From Clostridia bacterium (GTDB lineage Bacteria > Bacillota > Clostridia > Christensenellales > Borkfalkiaceae), in NCBI GenBank assembly GCA_017468085.1, contig JAFUJR010000015.1:124001-188000 (forward strand): 64,000 nucleotides of DNA, given 5' to 3'. Shown here one piece after another: positions 25,737 through 33,529 of the stretch. A program made the position numbers and the translations under genes. The notes beneath the pieces were generated by a model. The model saw nothing but the letters and a program-made list of their open reading frames with translations, was not told the origin of the DNA and searched no databases. Numbering within the stretch: position 1 is the stretch's first letter; every line of letters begins with the position of its first letter.

Positions 25737-25776
25737 GGGGCAGGTGTGCGTTGAAATGCATACCTGCCCCTCTTTT
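25737..25776 (+). terminator. Terminator built from the polar motif
   Basis: GGGGCAGGTGTGCGTTGAAA is followed by its own complement GCATACCTGCCCC and then TCTTTT, giving a roughly 12 base-pair hairpin with a U-rich tail downstream of the zinc-ribbon gene. Confidence 0.8.
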
Positions 25777-25814
25777 AATGCGGAATGCGGAATTACGGTA
25801 AAAAATTCGGGTAG

Positions 25815-25844
25815 GGATAAAAATTTTTAAAATGGTGCATACTA
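25815..25844 (+). promoter_or_regulatory. Sigma-G/sigma-F type promoter of sigG
   Basis: CATACTA at 25838-25844 fits the sigma-G -10 consensus (CATnnTA). GGATA at 25815-25819 with an 18-base spacer is close to its -35 (GnATR). Autoregulation of sigG by sigma-G (with initial sigma-F input) is known in Bacillus. Here it is inferred from sequence. Confidence 0.65.
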
Positions 25845-25911
25845 TTTTTCACGAGCGGCTTTCCGTCTTGCTTTCCGTGCGGTTTCCGTACATATAAAGG
25901 AGGAAAAGCGT

Positions 25912-26679
25912 ATGCAAAAAGTGGAGATTTGCGGCGTGGACACCGCAGGGCTTCCCAAACTTTCCGCTAAGGAGAGCGAGGAGCTTTTGAAAAAGCTGAA
26001 AGCGGGCGACAAGCAAGCGCGCGATACGTTCATCATCGGGAATATGCGGCTGGTGCTGTCCCTTGTCAAGCGGTTCCGTATCAAGAATATGGGCGCGGAC
26101 GACGTGTTTCAGGCGGGGTGCGTGGGGCTTATCAAGGCAATCGACGGGTTCGATTTGAAGGTGGGCGTGAAGTTTTCTACCTACGCCGTGCCGATGATCA
26201 TCGGTGAGATAAAGCGGTATTTGCGCGATGGGAATTCTCTGCGCGTTTCGCGTTCTATCCGCGATATGGCGTACCGCGTTTTAAAAGCGCGCGAGGAAAT
26301 CGAGGGACGGGACGAGGAAGCGACGATTGAGAAGATTGCGGCGGCGCTCAGCGTAGCGGAACGCGAGGTGGTGTATGCCTTAGACGCCATATCCGACCCC
26401 GTTTCCATTTACGAGCCCGTATACAACAAGTCGGGCGACACCTTGCTTTTGATGGATCAGCTTTGCGACGAGAAAAACACGGACGAGGCGTGGACGGAAA
26501 AGGTTGCGCTTGACGAGGCAATGGAGAAATTGGGGGAGCGGGAGAAGAAAATACTTTATCTTCGCTACTATCAAGGCAAAACGCAGACGGAAATTTCGGA
26601 AGAGGTCGGCATTTCGCAAGCGCAGGTTTCGCGGCTTGAAAAAAACGCCTTACAGAATATTCGGCTAAATATTTCGTGA
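25912..26679 (+). CDS. sigG: RNA polymerase sporulation sigma factor SigG
   Basis: A 255-residue sigma factor for late forespore genes. The SigG-specific start KVEICGVDTAGLPKL is present. Region 2 (NMRLVLSLVKRF, DVFQAGCVGLIKAIDGFDL, KFSTYAVPMIIGEIKRYLRD), region 3 (RVSRSIRDMAYRVLKAREEI) and region 4 (KTQTEISEEVGISQAQVSRLEK) are complete. The start follows AAGGAGG. It has a sigma-G-like promoter upstream and a strong terminator downstream, so it is monocistronic. In Bacillus it directly follows sigE, whereas here an extra gene is interposed. Confidence 0.96.
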   Translation: MQKVEICGVDTAGLPKLSAKESEELLKKLKAGDKQARDTFIIGNMRLVLSLVKRFRIKNMGADDVFQAGCVGLIKAIDGFDLKVGVKFSTYAVPMIIGEIKRYLRDGNSLRVSRSIRDMAYRVLKAREEIEGRDEEATIEKIAAALSVAEREVVYALDAISDPVSIYEPVYNKSGDTLLLMDQLCDEKNTDEAWTEKVALDEAMEKLGEREKKILYLRYYQGKTQTEISEEVGISQAQVSRLEKNALQNIRLNIS

Positions 26680-26692
26680 TAAAAAACGGAGC

Positions 26693-26731
26693 GCGCGGCG
26701 GCAAACGGGCAGGTTTGCCGCCGCGCTTTTA
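26693..26731 (+). terminator. Terminator after sigG
   Basis: A perfect 14-base-pair GC-rich stem (26693-26706 with 26713-26726) followed by TTTTA. Confidence 0.92.
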
Positions 26732-26837
26732 TCTTGCCGTATCGCAAAATGGCAGGGGCAGGTGCGGGATGAAAGTAGGTATGCCGTTCCGCTTTTGTTT
26801 ATTCCGTCATAAAAAGTAAACGAACTTTACAAAATGC

Positions 26838-26866
26838 TTGCATTTATAGAAAAATCGTGCTATAAT
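26838..26866 (+). promoter_or_regulatory. Promoter of the YwaF-like gene
   Basis: TTGCAT at 26838-26843, a 17-base spacer and TATAAT at 26861-26866. Confidence 0.8.
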
Positions 26867-26900
26867 AAAGAGTAGATATGATTTGGAGGAATAAATTAGT

Positions 26901-27758
26901 ATGCTTTGGGGCTCGTTTGGGGTTGTGCATATACTTTCGCTCGTGCTTGCGGCGGGGATAATCGTCGGGCTATTTTTTGCGTTGCGCAAAGCGTCGGATC
27001 AGGTGCAGACCATCGTTTTAGGCGTATTATCTTTTTCGGGCATTTCGGCGGTCATTTTCAATCTTCTGATGTGGAATTCGCCGTTAGAATATCTGCCCTT
27101 TCATCTTTGCTCGCTCAACGCGCTGGTGTTACCGTTTGCGGTGTTCACGAAAAACAAAGTGTTAAACAATCTACTGCTTTTGTGGGCGCTCGGCGCAGTC
27201 TTTGCTTTGGTGGTCAATACGGCGCAAGCGAACTACGAAATTTTTTCGTGGACGTTCTTCTTCTATTATTTCCCGCACACGTTGGAGATCGGTATACCCA
27301 TTTTGACGTTTGCGCTTAAACGGACGGAAAAAGACCTTAAATGCATTTTGTGGACGGTGCTTATCACGCTTGGGGCATTGGTCGTAATTCATTTTATCAA
27401 CCTCGGCGTTAATCGTTACTGTATCGCGAACAACGTCTTGGATTGGGCGGGGAACGTCGTGCAGGTCAATTATATGTACACTCTGCGCCCCGAAAATCCG
27501 CTTTTGCAGCTTTTCTACAACCTCATTCCTTACGAATTTTGGTATATGTTGCTGTGTGTTCCCATTGCGCTCGTATATTTGGCGATTGTCTATCTGCCCG
27601 ACATTATTAGGGCGGTGAAGGCGCGCAAGGCAAAGGTCGGCGCGGTGGAAGTAACGGAAAACACACCGTCTGCGGAGGGTGCGGCGACAGAGATTGCCGC
27701 AACGGAGAATTTAGAAAACGCGGACGACGTAAACTCCGAGGATAATCAAGCGGCGTAA
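26901..27758 (+). CDS. YwaF/TMEM164-type integral membrane protein (TIGR02206 family)
   Basis: A 285-residue protein with about seven transmembrane helices. The YLPFHLCSLNALVLP segment in the third helix is the family landmark, and HTLEIGIPIL, an Asn-rich VVNTAQANYEIF and EFWYMLLCVPIAL are also typical of YwaF. The function of the family is not known in bacteria. The C-terminal roughly 50 residues are a cytoplasmic Glu/Ala-rich tail beyond the membrane domain (VEVTENTPSAEGAATEIAA). A TGGAGG site precedes the ATG. Confidence 0.78.
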   Translation: MLWGSFGVVHILSLVLAAGIIVGLFFALRKASDQVQTIVLGVLSFSGISAVIFNLLMWNSPLEYLPFHLCSLNALVLPFAVFTKNKVLNNLLLLWALGAVFALVVNTAQANYEIFSWTFFFYYFPHTLEIGIPILTFALKRTEKDLKCILWTVLITLGALVVIHFINLGVNRYCIANNVLDWAGNVVQVNYMYTLRPENPLLQLFYNLIPYEFWYMLLCVPIALVYLAIVYLPDIIRAVKARKAKVGAVEVTENTPSAEGAATEIAATENLENADDVNSEDNQAA

Positions 27759-27780
27759 ATTGTATAAAAAGAAAACGAAA

Positions 27781-27818
27781 GGGGCAGGTATGCGTTGAAA
27801 ACGAGGCTTGCCCCTTTT
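27781..27818 (+). terminator. Terminator containing the polar motif
   Basis: Starts with GGGGCAGGTATGCGTTGAAA. GGGGCA pairs with TGCCCC and is followed by TTTTAA. The stem is short, but the placement after the gene fits. Confidence 0.6.
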
Positions 27819-27934
27819 AAAATGCGAAACGGTAAACGTAAAGTAGGAAATTGTGGCGGAAAATTTATATTTTTCGCACAAAAAAAGGGGCGTGGGCGTA
27901 TACTATAATAAGTATGTTTTTTTAGGGGGCGTGT

Positions 27935-28264
27935 ATGGAATTTACCTTTTCGGATTTGCGGCGTAAAGAGGTCGTTAATACACAGGACGGACGGAAATTG
28001 GGCAAAGCGTGCGACGTGGTGCTTTGTTATCCCGAAAATAGGTGGTTGGGGATCGTCGTCCCCGGCGAAAACGGTCTTTTCCGTAAGCGGAACGAGCTGT
28101 TTATCGACTTGAAACAAATCGTCAAGATTGGCGAGGACGTCATTTTGGTGAACGTCGGTGTGCGGCGGGAGGAAAAGCGGGGAAAAGGAAATGCCTGCGG
28201 AACAAATTACGGCGGTTGCGCCGTGCCGAGCGGACGGGAAAGAAATTACGAGGAGTGGGAATAA
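27935..28264 (+). CDS. YlmC/YmxH family PRC-barrel sporulation protein
   Basis: A 109-residue protein. It opens with FSDLRRKEVVNTQDGRKLG, the typical start of YlmC/YmxH PRC-barrel proteins, followed by the beta-rich LGIVVPGENGLFRKRNELFIDLKQIVKIGEDVILVNV core. A basic, Cys/Gly-containing tail of about 30 residues (RREEKRGKGNACGTNYGGC) extends the family's usual length of about 85. Members are often expressed under sporulation sigma factors, and its position a few genes after sigG fits that. A strong AGGGGG site precedes the ATG, and TATACTATAAT lies 30 bases upstream. Confidence 0.82.
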   Translation: MEFTFSDLRRKEVVNTQDGRKLGKACDVVLCYPENRWLGIVVPGENGLFRKRNELFIDLKQIVKIGEDVILVNVGVRREEKRGKGNACGTNYGGCAVPSGRERNYEEWE

Positions 28265-28293
28265 GGGGCTTTGCCAAACGGCGAAGCCTTTTT
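28264..28293 (+). terminator. Terminator after ymxH-like gene
   Basis: GGCTTTGCC (28267-28275) pairs with GGCGAAGCC (28280-28288), followed by TTTTTA. Confidence 0.8.
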
Positions 28294-28405
28294 AGTTAGA
28301 AGCAGAAACGCTGATTTGCAGGCAAAAAGCCGAGGCTTGACAAAAATTCCGTTTTATGATATAATCATAAAGCAAAAATGGGTAAGTTGGCAAAAAGTTC
28401 CAAAA

Positions 28406-28422
28406 TTTCACCTATATTTCAC
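28406..28422 (+). promoter_or_regulatory. Direct repeat TTTCAC-N5-TTTCAC upstream of the response regulator
   Basis: Two TTTCAC hexamers spaced 11 bases apart (28406 and 28417) lie about 115 bases before the response-regulator start and close to TTGACA/TATAAT-like promoter elements (28440-28464). An 11-base period is typical of OmpR/PhoB-type sites, so this may be an autoregulatory box. Confidence 0.4.
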
Positions 28423-28534
28423 GGTTTGTTGTCTTAACATTGACAAAATACGGGTATATTATAATGGACGGTATTCCGCAAAGCGGAAAAGCCGTCTTGA
28501 TAAATTCTGCAACCAAAGAAAAAGGGAGAATGAG

Positions 28535-29200
28535 ATGAAAATTTTAATTGTAGACGATGAAGAAATGATCCGCGACGTGCTTCGCGAGTACGTAGAATTT
28601 GAGGGCAACGAAGCGTTTGAGGCGGCGGACGGTATGGAAGCGGTGAAACTCTGCCGCGAAAAGGATTACGACCTAATTTTGATGGACGTAATGATGCCCC
28701 ACCTCGACGGTTTTTCCGCCGTTAAGGAAATCAAAAAGACGAAGGATATTCCCGTTATCATGCTTTCGGCGCGCGGCGAGGAATACGATAAGCTGTTCGC
28801 GTTTGAAATCGGGGTGGACGATTACGTAACCAAGCCTTTCTCGCCCAAGGAAGTGATGGCGCGTATCAACGCCGTTACCAAACGCCGCACGGCAAAGCCC
28901 GTCGGCAACGAGATTTTGAAATTCGAGGGCTTGGAAATCGATATGGCGGGCAGAAACGTATACGTAGACGGCGAAAAAGCCGAGCTCACCCCCAAGGAAT
29001 ACGAGCTTTTATTCTACCTTGTCCGCAACAAAGGGATTGCTTTGACGCGCGAAAAACTCCTTTACGACGTGTGGGGGTTTGATTTTTACGGCGACGACCG
29101 CACGGTGGATACGCACGTAAAAATGCTGCGCGGCAATTTAAAGGAATATCGGAAATTTATCGTTACTTTGCGCGGTTTGGGGTATAAATTCGAGGAATAA
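28535..29200 (+). CDS. OmpR/PhoB-family response regulator
   Basis: A 221-residue two-component response regulator. The receiver domain has the acidic pair VDDEE at residues 6-10, the phosphoacceptor Asp in LILMDVMMPHLDG (about residue 51), the conserved Thr/Ser (LSARG) and Lys (VTKPF). The C-terminal winged helix has RTVDTHVKMLRGNLKE and the closing TLRGLGYKFE. The ATG at 28535 follows AAGGGAG. The upstream open frame (from 28271) has no domain and crosses the promoter. Paired with the histidine kinase that starts 99 bases later. Confidence 0.95.
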   Translation: MKILIVDDEEMIRDVLREYVEFEGNEAFEAADGMEAVKLCREKDYDLILMDVMMPHLDGFSAVKEIKKTKDIPVIMLSARGEEYDKLFAFEIGVDDYVTKPFSPKEVMARINAVTKRRTAKPVGNEILKFEGLEIDMAGRNVYVDGEKAELTPKEYELLFYLVRNKGIALTREKLLYDVWGFDFYGDDRTVDTHVKMLRGNLKEYRKFIVTLRGLGYKFEE

Positions 29201-29298
29201 CCGCACTTCATACGGCGCGGCATTGGCAGAGCGCAATAGCGTGGGCAAGTGCAAGCGGAGCGTTCCGTACAGGATAAGCAAGGAAGAGGTCGGCGAGC

Positions 29299-30798
29299 AT
29301 GTCGAAAAGGGAAAACGGACAACAAAATACGCCGAATAACGGCGCTCGCCGCGGCGGCGCAAGGCGTTGGGTGCGTGGGAAAAGACGTCCTACAAGCACC
29401 TTTTTCTTGCTGTGGGCGTGTTTTTCGGCGCTTTTTTTACTCCTTTTGTTGATGATGGGTATCACGCAGAGATTGACGACGGAGCGCGCCTTAAAGGACG
29501 AGGCGGCGAGCGAGGTAAGCACGAAAGGCCCGAGCATTGAAGGGCAAATTTTGGCTGGGCCTCCGCCTATCTTCAACGGAAATTACAGCTTTTATCTGCG
29601 CGTGCTTGCGTTGCAAAACGGCGTAGAAGTACTTGTTTTGACGGAGGACGGGAAACTTCTGTATCCCTCTAAAGAGGAGTACGGTGAGGCAAATCCCGAC
29701 TTAGACGGATATTTTAATTTTGAAGACGAAGTCGAGCGTATGAAAAAGGAGCTTGGCAAAGGCAAATCGGCGGTGTACGAGCACAACAACTCTTACGTGT
29801 ACGGCGCGAAAATCACGGTGGACAACGGCGCGCCCGTGTATTTATACGTGGGACAATCCTTCCACTTGATGGAGGCGGCGTCCGCGGCGATGACGACGCG
29901 TACCGTGCTCCTTTGCGTTTTCGGTTTTATTTTATCCTTTGCGGTAACGAGCGCGATTGCGGGTTGGCTTACGCGTCCCTTGATGGAAATGACGAAAAAG
30001 GCAAACCGTTTGGCGGCTGGGGATTTCAGCGTAGACTTCCACGGCGAGGATTATTCGTTGGAGGTATCCAACTTGGCAAACACGCTGAACTACGCGCGCG
30101 ACGAGCTTTCTAAGGCTGACCGTATGCAAAAGGAACTGATCGCCAACGTTTCGCACGATTTTAAAACCCCGCTTACGATGATTAAGGCTTACGCGTCGAT
30201 GATTGCGGAAATTTCCGGCAACAATCCCGAAAAACGGGATAAACACGCAAAAATCATCATTGACGAGGCGGATAGATTGACTTCGCTTGTCAACGACGTT
30301 TTGGATTTATCCAAACTGCAATCGGGCATTGGCGAAATGAAAGCGGAGAAGTTGAACGTTTCGGCGATTTTGACCGAGGTTTTGGGGCGCTTTGCGTATT
30401 ATAAGGACGCGAAGGGTTATAAATTCGCGGTGCAAATCGACGACGGGCTGTGCGCGATGGGGGATAAAACGAAAATCGAGCAAGCCTTATACAACCTCAT
30501 CGGCAACGCCGTCAATTATACGGGTGAGGATAAAACGGTATATATCCGTTTACAATTGGACGGAGAGCGGTTCTGTTTCTCCGTTCGCGATACGGGTAAA
30601 GGTATAAAACCCGAGGAGATCAAAGGGATCTGGGAACGGTATTACCGTTCGTCCGAGGCGCACAAACGGCCTGTGCAGGGTACGGGCTTGGGCTTGTCTA
30701 TCGTCAAGGGAATTTTAGAACGGCACGGCTTAGAATACGGTGTAGAAAGTAAAGTGGGCGAGGGAAGTCTGTTCTATATTTGGTTTCCTTTAGTATAA
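29299..30798 (+). CDS. Membrane sensor histidine kinase (HisKA type)
   Basis: A 499-residue sensor kinase, partner of the preceding regulator. It has a basic N-terminal tail (about 35 residues, Asn/Gly/Arg rich), TM1 at about 36-56, an extracytoplasmic sensor domain of about 140 residues, TM2 at about 199-219, HAMP (RPLMEMTKKANRLAAGDFSVDF), the dimerisation helix with H-box ANVSHDFKTPLTMIKAY, the N-box LYNLIGNAVNYT, G1 DTGKGI and G2 GTGLGLSIV. The sensor domain is too divergent to predict the signal. The start ATG at 29299 has a GGAAGAGG-like site. The regulator plus kinase order is typical. Confidence 0.93.
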   Translation: MSKRENGQQNTPNNGARRGGARRWVRGKRRPTSTFFLLWACFSALFLLLLLMMGITQRLTTERALKDEAASEVSTKGPSIEGQILAGPPPIFNGNYSFYLRVLALQNGVEVLVLTEDGKLLYPSKEEYGEANPDLDGYFNFEDEVERMKKELGKGKSAVYEHNNSYVYGAKITVDNGAPVYLYVGQSFHLMEAASAAMTTRTVLLCVFGFILSFAVTSAIAGWLTRPLMEMTKKANRLAAGDFSVDFHGEDYSLEVSNLANTLNYARDELSKADRMQKELIANVSHDFKTPLTMIKAYASMIAEISGNNPEKRDKHAKIIIDEADRLTSLVNDVLDLSKLQSGIGEMKAEKLNVSAILTEVLGRFAYYKDAKGYKFAVQIDDGLCAMGDKTKIEQALYNLIGNAVNYTGEDKTVYIRLQLDGERFCFSVRDTGKGIKPEEIKGIWERYYRSSEAHKRPVQGTGLGLSIVKGILERHGLEYGVESKVGEGSLFYIWFPLV

Positions 30799-30815
30799 AA
30801 TATATCGCAACGGAG

Positions 30816-30844
30816 TTGACAAACCGCTTCCGTTAGCGTATAAT
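30816..30844 (+). promoter_or_regulatory. Promoter of the FMN riboswitch-ribU unit
   Basis: TTGACA at 30816-30821, a 17-base spacer and TATAAT at 30839-30844, ending 16 bases before the riboswitch. Confidence 0.88.
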
Positions 30845-30859
30845 ATAAACAAATAAATA

Positions 30860-31044
30860 TTCTTTGGGGCGAGGTGTGATTCCTCACCGGCAGTATAGTC
30901 TGCGAAGAACGCCGCACGTTCGGCGTTCCCGAATCGGTGAAATTCCGATACCGACGGTGAAGCAAATGCGAATAAAGCCAAAGCATAGGTTTGAGGCAGG
31001 TTTAGATTATTCCCGTTTGTTTAAGTCCGGATGGCAAAAGAAAG
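30860..31044 (+). ncRNA. FMN riboswitch (RFN element)
   Basis: The conserved RFN blocks are present in order: GAGGTGTGATTCCTCACCGG, then CAGTATAGTCTGCGAAG, then a GC hairpin, GGTGAAATTCC, ATACCGACGGT, and the closing AGTCCGGATGG. P1 is TTCTTT (30860-30865) with AAAGAA (31037-31042). The segment between CCGACGGT and AGTCCGGATGG is unusually long (about 65 bases), so P6 is enlarged. It senses flavin mononucleotide and should switch off ribU when FMN is plentiful, through the hairpin at 31105. Confidence 0.93.
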
Positions 31045-31104
31045 GCATTTTTATGCCGCAGAGCGCGATTTGCGCTTGCAAGCTTTTTTGCGCGATGATA
31101 CGCG

Positions 31105-31132
31105 AACGCCCCAAGGGAAGGGGCGTTTTTCT
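31105..31132 (+). terminator. Riboswitch expression platform: terminator overlapping the ribU ribosome site
   Basis: AACGCCCC (31105-31112) pairs with GGGGCGTT (31120-31127) and is followed by TTTC. The AAGGGAAGGGG that serves as ribosome site lies in its loop and right arm, so the same hairpin could stop transcription and block translation. Confidence 0.8.
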
Positions 31133-31855
31133 ATGGAAGAAAAAAGAAAAATCCGTTGTCCGCACTGTAACGTTTTGCTTTGGGCGAGGACGGAAAAGGG
31201 ACGGATAGGGCAATGTCCCGCCTGCGGCGGGCTTTTCCGTTGTGAGATAAAAACGAGAGAGGCAAACGGCGAAAAGAATAAAAAGAGGGGGGCAGGTACG
31301 CGTTTAACCCTCAGAAAGCGGTTTTCTGCAAAGAGGATTGCGCTGATGGGCGTTTTTGTTGCGCTTGCGTACGGCGTTAGCTTTTTGGAGATCCCCATTT
31401 TCCCTGCCGCACCTTTCTTGAAGCTGGATTTTGGCAACGTGTTTATCTTGCTCATATCCCTTTTGCTCGGTCCGTTGGAGGGGATAATCGTCTGCGTTTT
31501 AAAGGAAAGCCTGCGGCTTATCGGTTCCTCGTCGGGCGGCGTTGGCGAGCTTGCGAATATGGCGGTAACGGCGGCGTATATTTTACTACCTGCGCTCGTT
31601 TACCGTTTCCGCAAGGGCTTGAAACACGTCGTCCCGTGCCTGATTGCGGCTTGCTTTATCGGCACGGGCGCGGCTCTGCTTGCCAATCGGTTTATCAATT
31701 TCCCGTTGTATATGGGGAGCGGCGCAAAGCAAGCGTTTGCCTCTCTTTGGGGGTACGTGCTGGGGTTTAACCTCATCAAGACGGCGTCGATAGGGCTTTT
31801 GACCGCTCTGTTGTATAAAAGACTGTCCAATTTCCTGAAAAAACTAAAATTTTAA
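31133..31855 (+). CDS. ribU: Riboflavin ECF transporter S component RibU with an N-terminal zinc ribbon
   Basis: A 240-residue protein. The membrane domain (from about residue 64, six helices) has the RibU/ECF-S pattern: RIALMGVFVALAYGVSFLEIP, FLKLDFGNVFILL, GPLEGIIVCVLKESLRL and a closing LGFNLIKTASIGLLTALLYKRL. It is the substrate-binding part of an energy-coupling-factor riboflavin importer. Its EcfA/EcfT partners are elsewhere. Unusually, about 60 residues precede the first helix and include a zinc ribbon (CPHCNVLLW...CPACGG). The start at 31133 is set by the ribosome site in the riboswitch hairpin, and the frame upstream lies inside the riboswitch. A copy of the polar motif at 31289-31307 encodes GAGTRL in the linker. 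Confidence 0.9.
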   Translation: MEEKRKIRCPHCNVLLWARTEKGRIGQCPACGGLFRCEIKTREANGEKNKKRGAGTRLTLRKRFSAKRIALMGVFVALAYGVSFLEIPIFPAAPFLKLDFGNVFILLISLLLGPLEGIIVCVLKESLRLIGSSSGGVGELANMAVTAAYILLPALVYRFRKGLKHVVPCLIAACFIGTGAALLANRFINFPLYMGSGAKQAFASLWGYVLGFNLIKTASIGLLTALLYKRLSNFLKKLKF

Positions 31856-31886
31856 AAAATTTTAGGCGCGTACGCAAAGGAAATAT

Positions 31887-31915
31887 TTGCAAAATTCAGC
31901 GATAGGTATTATAAT
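31887..31915 (+). promoter_or_regulatory. Promoter of tsaE, ending 6 bases before the start codon
   Basis: TTGCAA at 31887-31892, a 17-base spacer and TATAAT at 31910-31915. The tsaE ATG is at 31922, so the transcript would begin at or within a base or two of the start codon. Confidence 0.78.
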
Positions 31916-31921
31916 AAAATC

Positions 31922-32323
31922 ATGGCGATAAAAATAACGAAAACGAGAGCGGAAACGGAAGCGTTCGCCGCCGAATATGCAAAGACGCTAAAAGCGGGCG
32001 ACGTCGTCCTCTTAGACGGGGATATGGGCGCGGGAAAAACCGTCTTTTCCAAGGGAGTAGCGCGCGGCTTGGGTATTCAAGAGGAAGTAACCAGCCCCAC
32101 TTACGCGTATATGAACGATTACGACGGGCGGCTTTTTCATTATGATTGTTACCGCATCGAAAGCGTAGAGCAGGCGGAAAATCTCGGGCTTGCCGATTAT
32201 TTCGATATGGGCGGTATTTGCCTTATCGAGTGGGCGCAGAACATCGCTCCCTTACTGCCGCGCGGCTGTAAACGGGTACGTATCAGAAAGCTGAGCGAAA
32301 ACGAGCGCGAAATTGAGTATTAA
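31922..32323 (+). CDS. tsaE: tRNA threonylcarbamoyladenosine biosynthesis ATPase TsaE
   Basis: A 133-residue P-loop ATPase that works with TsaB and TsaD in forming t6A at position 37 of ANN-decoding tRNAs. Walker A is GDMGAGKTVFSKG (residues about 33-45), followed by VTSPTYAYMNDY, FHYDCYRIES and the closing LIEWAQN, all family landmarks. The length is normal. There is no ribosome site, and the promoter -10 ends six bases before the ATG, so it may be a leaderless message. It heads a tsaE-tsaB-rimI operon, a common grouping. Confidence 0.95.
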   Translation: MAIKITKTRAETEAFAAEYAKTLKAGDVVLLDGDMGAGKTVFSKGVARGLGIQEEVTSPTYAYMNDYDGRLFHYDCYRIESVEQAENLGLADYFDMGGICLIEWAQNIAPLLPRGCKRVRIRKLSENEREIEY

Positions 32324-32342
32324 GAAAATGCAGAGGGAAATT

Positions 32343-32966
32343 ATGCAAAATTTTTTGGCGGTGGATACGAGCGGGAATTACTTGACCGTCGTTGCCGTAA
32401 AAAACGGAAAAGCGTTTTCGAGTTTTATCGAAAATTGCGCGATGAAGCAATCCGTATCCTTGATGGCGGCGGTGGACGAGGCTTTAAAAAAGGCGGATAT
32501 GTCATTGGCTGAGTGCGACTTTTTCGCGTCCGTCGTGGGGGCTGGCTCGTTTACGGGGATTCGTATCGGCATTTCGGCGGCGAAGGGATTTTGCTCGGCT
32601 TACAATAAACCCTCGTTGCCTATCACCTCTTTCGATTTGGCGGCATATAATGCGATAGACGGAAAAATTTTGTGTATCGTAGACGCTTTACACGATTGCT
32701 ATTATGCGTGCGGCTACGATAACGGCGAGGCGGTTTCTCCGCCCGCGTATTTAACGGAGGAGGAAGTGCTTGCTTTGGCGGCGGAAGGGTATAAGCTCGT
32801 CAGCTGTCAACCCGCGCCGATTGCAAATAAGGCGGCGCTTCTTATCGTCGACCCCGTCGCGGGGTTGGAAAAAGCGGCAACCGCTTTGGCGGAGAAAAAT
32901 GCGTTTGCACCTCTCACTGCGGTGTACGTGCGCAAGAGCTCGGCAGAAATAAATTTAGGGAAATGA
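32343..32966 (+). CDS. tsaB: tRNA threonylcarbamoyladenosine biosynthesis protein TsaB
   Basis: A 207-residue ASKHA-fold protein, the non-catalytic partner of TsaD. It begins NFLAVDTSGNYLTVV and has the family motifs VGAGSFTGIRIGISAAKGF and a C-terminal VYVRKSSAEIN. I chose the ATG at 32343 (AGAGGG seven bases upstream). Two earlier in-frame candidates, including 32328, have poorer sites and would add residues not seen in the family. It lies 19 bases after tsaE and 19 bases before rimI. Confidence 0.93.
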   Translation: MQNFLAVDTSGNYLTVVAVKNGKAFSSFIENCAMKQSVSLMAAVDEALKKADMSLAECDFFASVVGAGSFTGIRIGISAAKGFCSAYNKPSLPITSFDLAAYNAIDGKILCIVDALHDCYYACGYDNGEAVSPPAYLTEEEVLALAAEGYKLVSCQPAPIANKAALLIVDPVAGLEKAATALAEKNAFAPLTAVYVRKSSAEINLGK

Positions 32967-32985
32967 CGGGGGCAGGTACGCGTTT

Positions 32986-33435
32986 ATGGACGTAAATATA
33001 CGGGAATGGACGGAAAACGACGCGGCGAGCGCGGCGCTTATCGAGCGCGCGTGCTTTAAAGAGCCGTGGACGTTGGAAACCGTAAAACAATGCTTCCGTT
33101 ATCCGCATTTTTTAGGGTACGTTTTAGAGGCGGACGGAGAGATCGTCGGCTACGTGTGCGGGAGCTCGATGTTTGAGGATTCCGAATTGATGCGTATCGC
33201 CGTACTCCCCAAGCACCGCGGAAAGGGATTTGGCAAATTGCTTTTAGAGCGTTTTCTCGAGGGGGTAGCAAGGCGCGGTGCAGAACGAACGTTTTTGGAG
33301 GTCCGCGCTTCCAACGAAGCGGCGCTTGGGCTGTATCTTAAAAACGGATTTCAAAAAAACCGACTGCGCAAACGGTATTATCCCGACGGCGAGGACGCGC
33401 TGGAAATGTGCAAAGCGTTGCTTTGCGCGAATTGA
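32986..33435 (+). CDS. rimI: Ribosomal-protein-S18-alanine N-acetyltransferase RimI
   Basis: A 149-residue GNAT acetyltransferase. The acetyl-CoA loop RGKGFGKLLLERFL (Q/R-x-x-G-x-G/A) and the RimI-typical LEVRASNEAALGLYLKNGF are present. RimI acetylates the N-terminal alanine of S18, and in tsaB-linked genes this assignment is usual. Its ribosome site and start codon lie in a copy of the polar motif (GGGGCAGGTACGCGTTTATGG, 32969 onward), so that element supplies the translation signal here. Confidence 0.92.
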   Translation: MDVNIREWTENDAASAALIERACFKEPWTLETVKQCFRYPHFLGYVLEADGEIVGYVCGSSMFEDSELMRIAVLPKHRGKGFGKLLLERFLEGVARRGAERTFLEVRASNEAALGLYLKNGFQKNRLRKRYYPDGEDALEMCKALLCAN

Positions 33436-33466
33436 CTTTGAAGCATATATAAATCGTTGGTTTATA

Positions 33467-33497
33467 AGTGCTGAATGCGGAATGCTGAGTGTTGAAG
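33467..33497 (+). repeat. GAATGCGGAATGC-type short intergenic repeat
   Basis: AGTGCTGAATGCGGAATGC followed by TGAGTGTTGAAG. Same class as the runs at 17862, 25777, 35853 and 46541. Non-coding. Confidence 0.55.
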
Positions 33498-33529
33498 TTT
33501 GGTAATAAATAACAAGGGGGGACGGGGCG

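Noticed and set aside
28271..28534. Longer N-terminus for the response regulator
   Set aside because: The added region crosses the promoter and terminator and does not resemble receiver-domain sequence.
31031..31132. Upstream start for ribU at 31031
   Set aside because: The extra 34 codons lie within the FMN riboswitch end and terminator; a ribosome site sits just before 31133.
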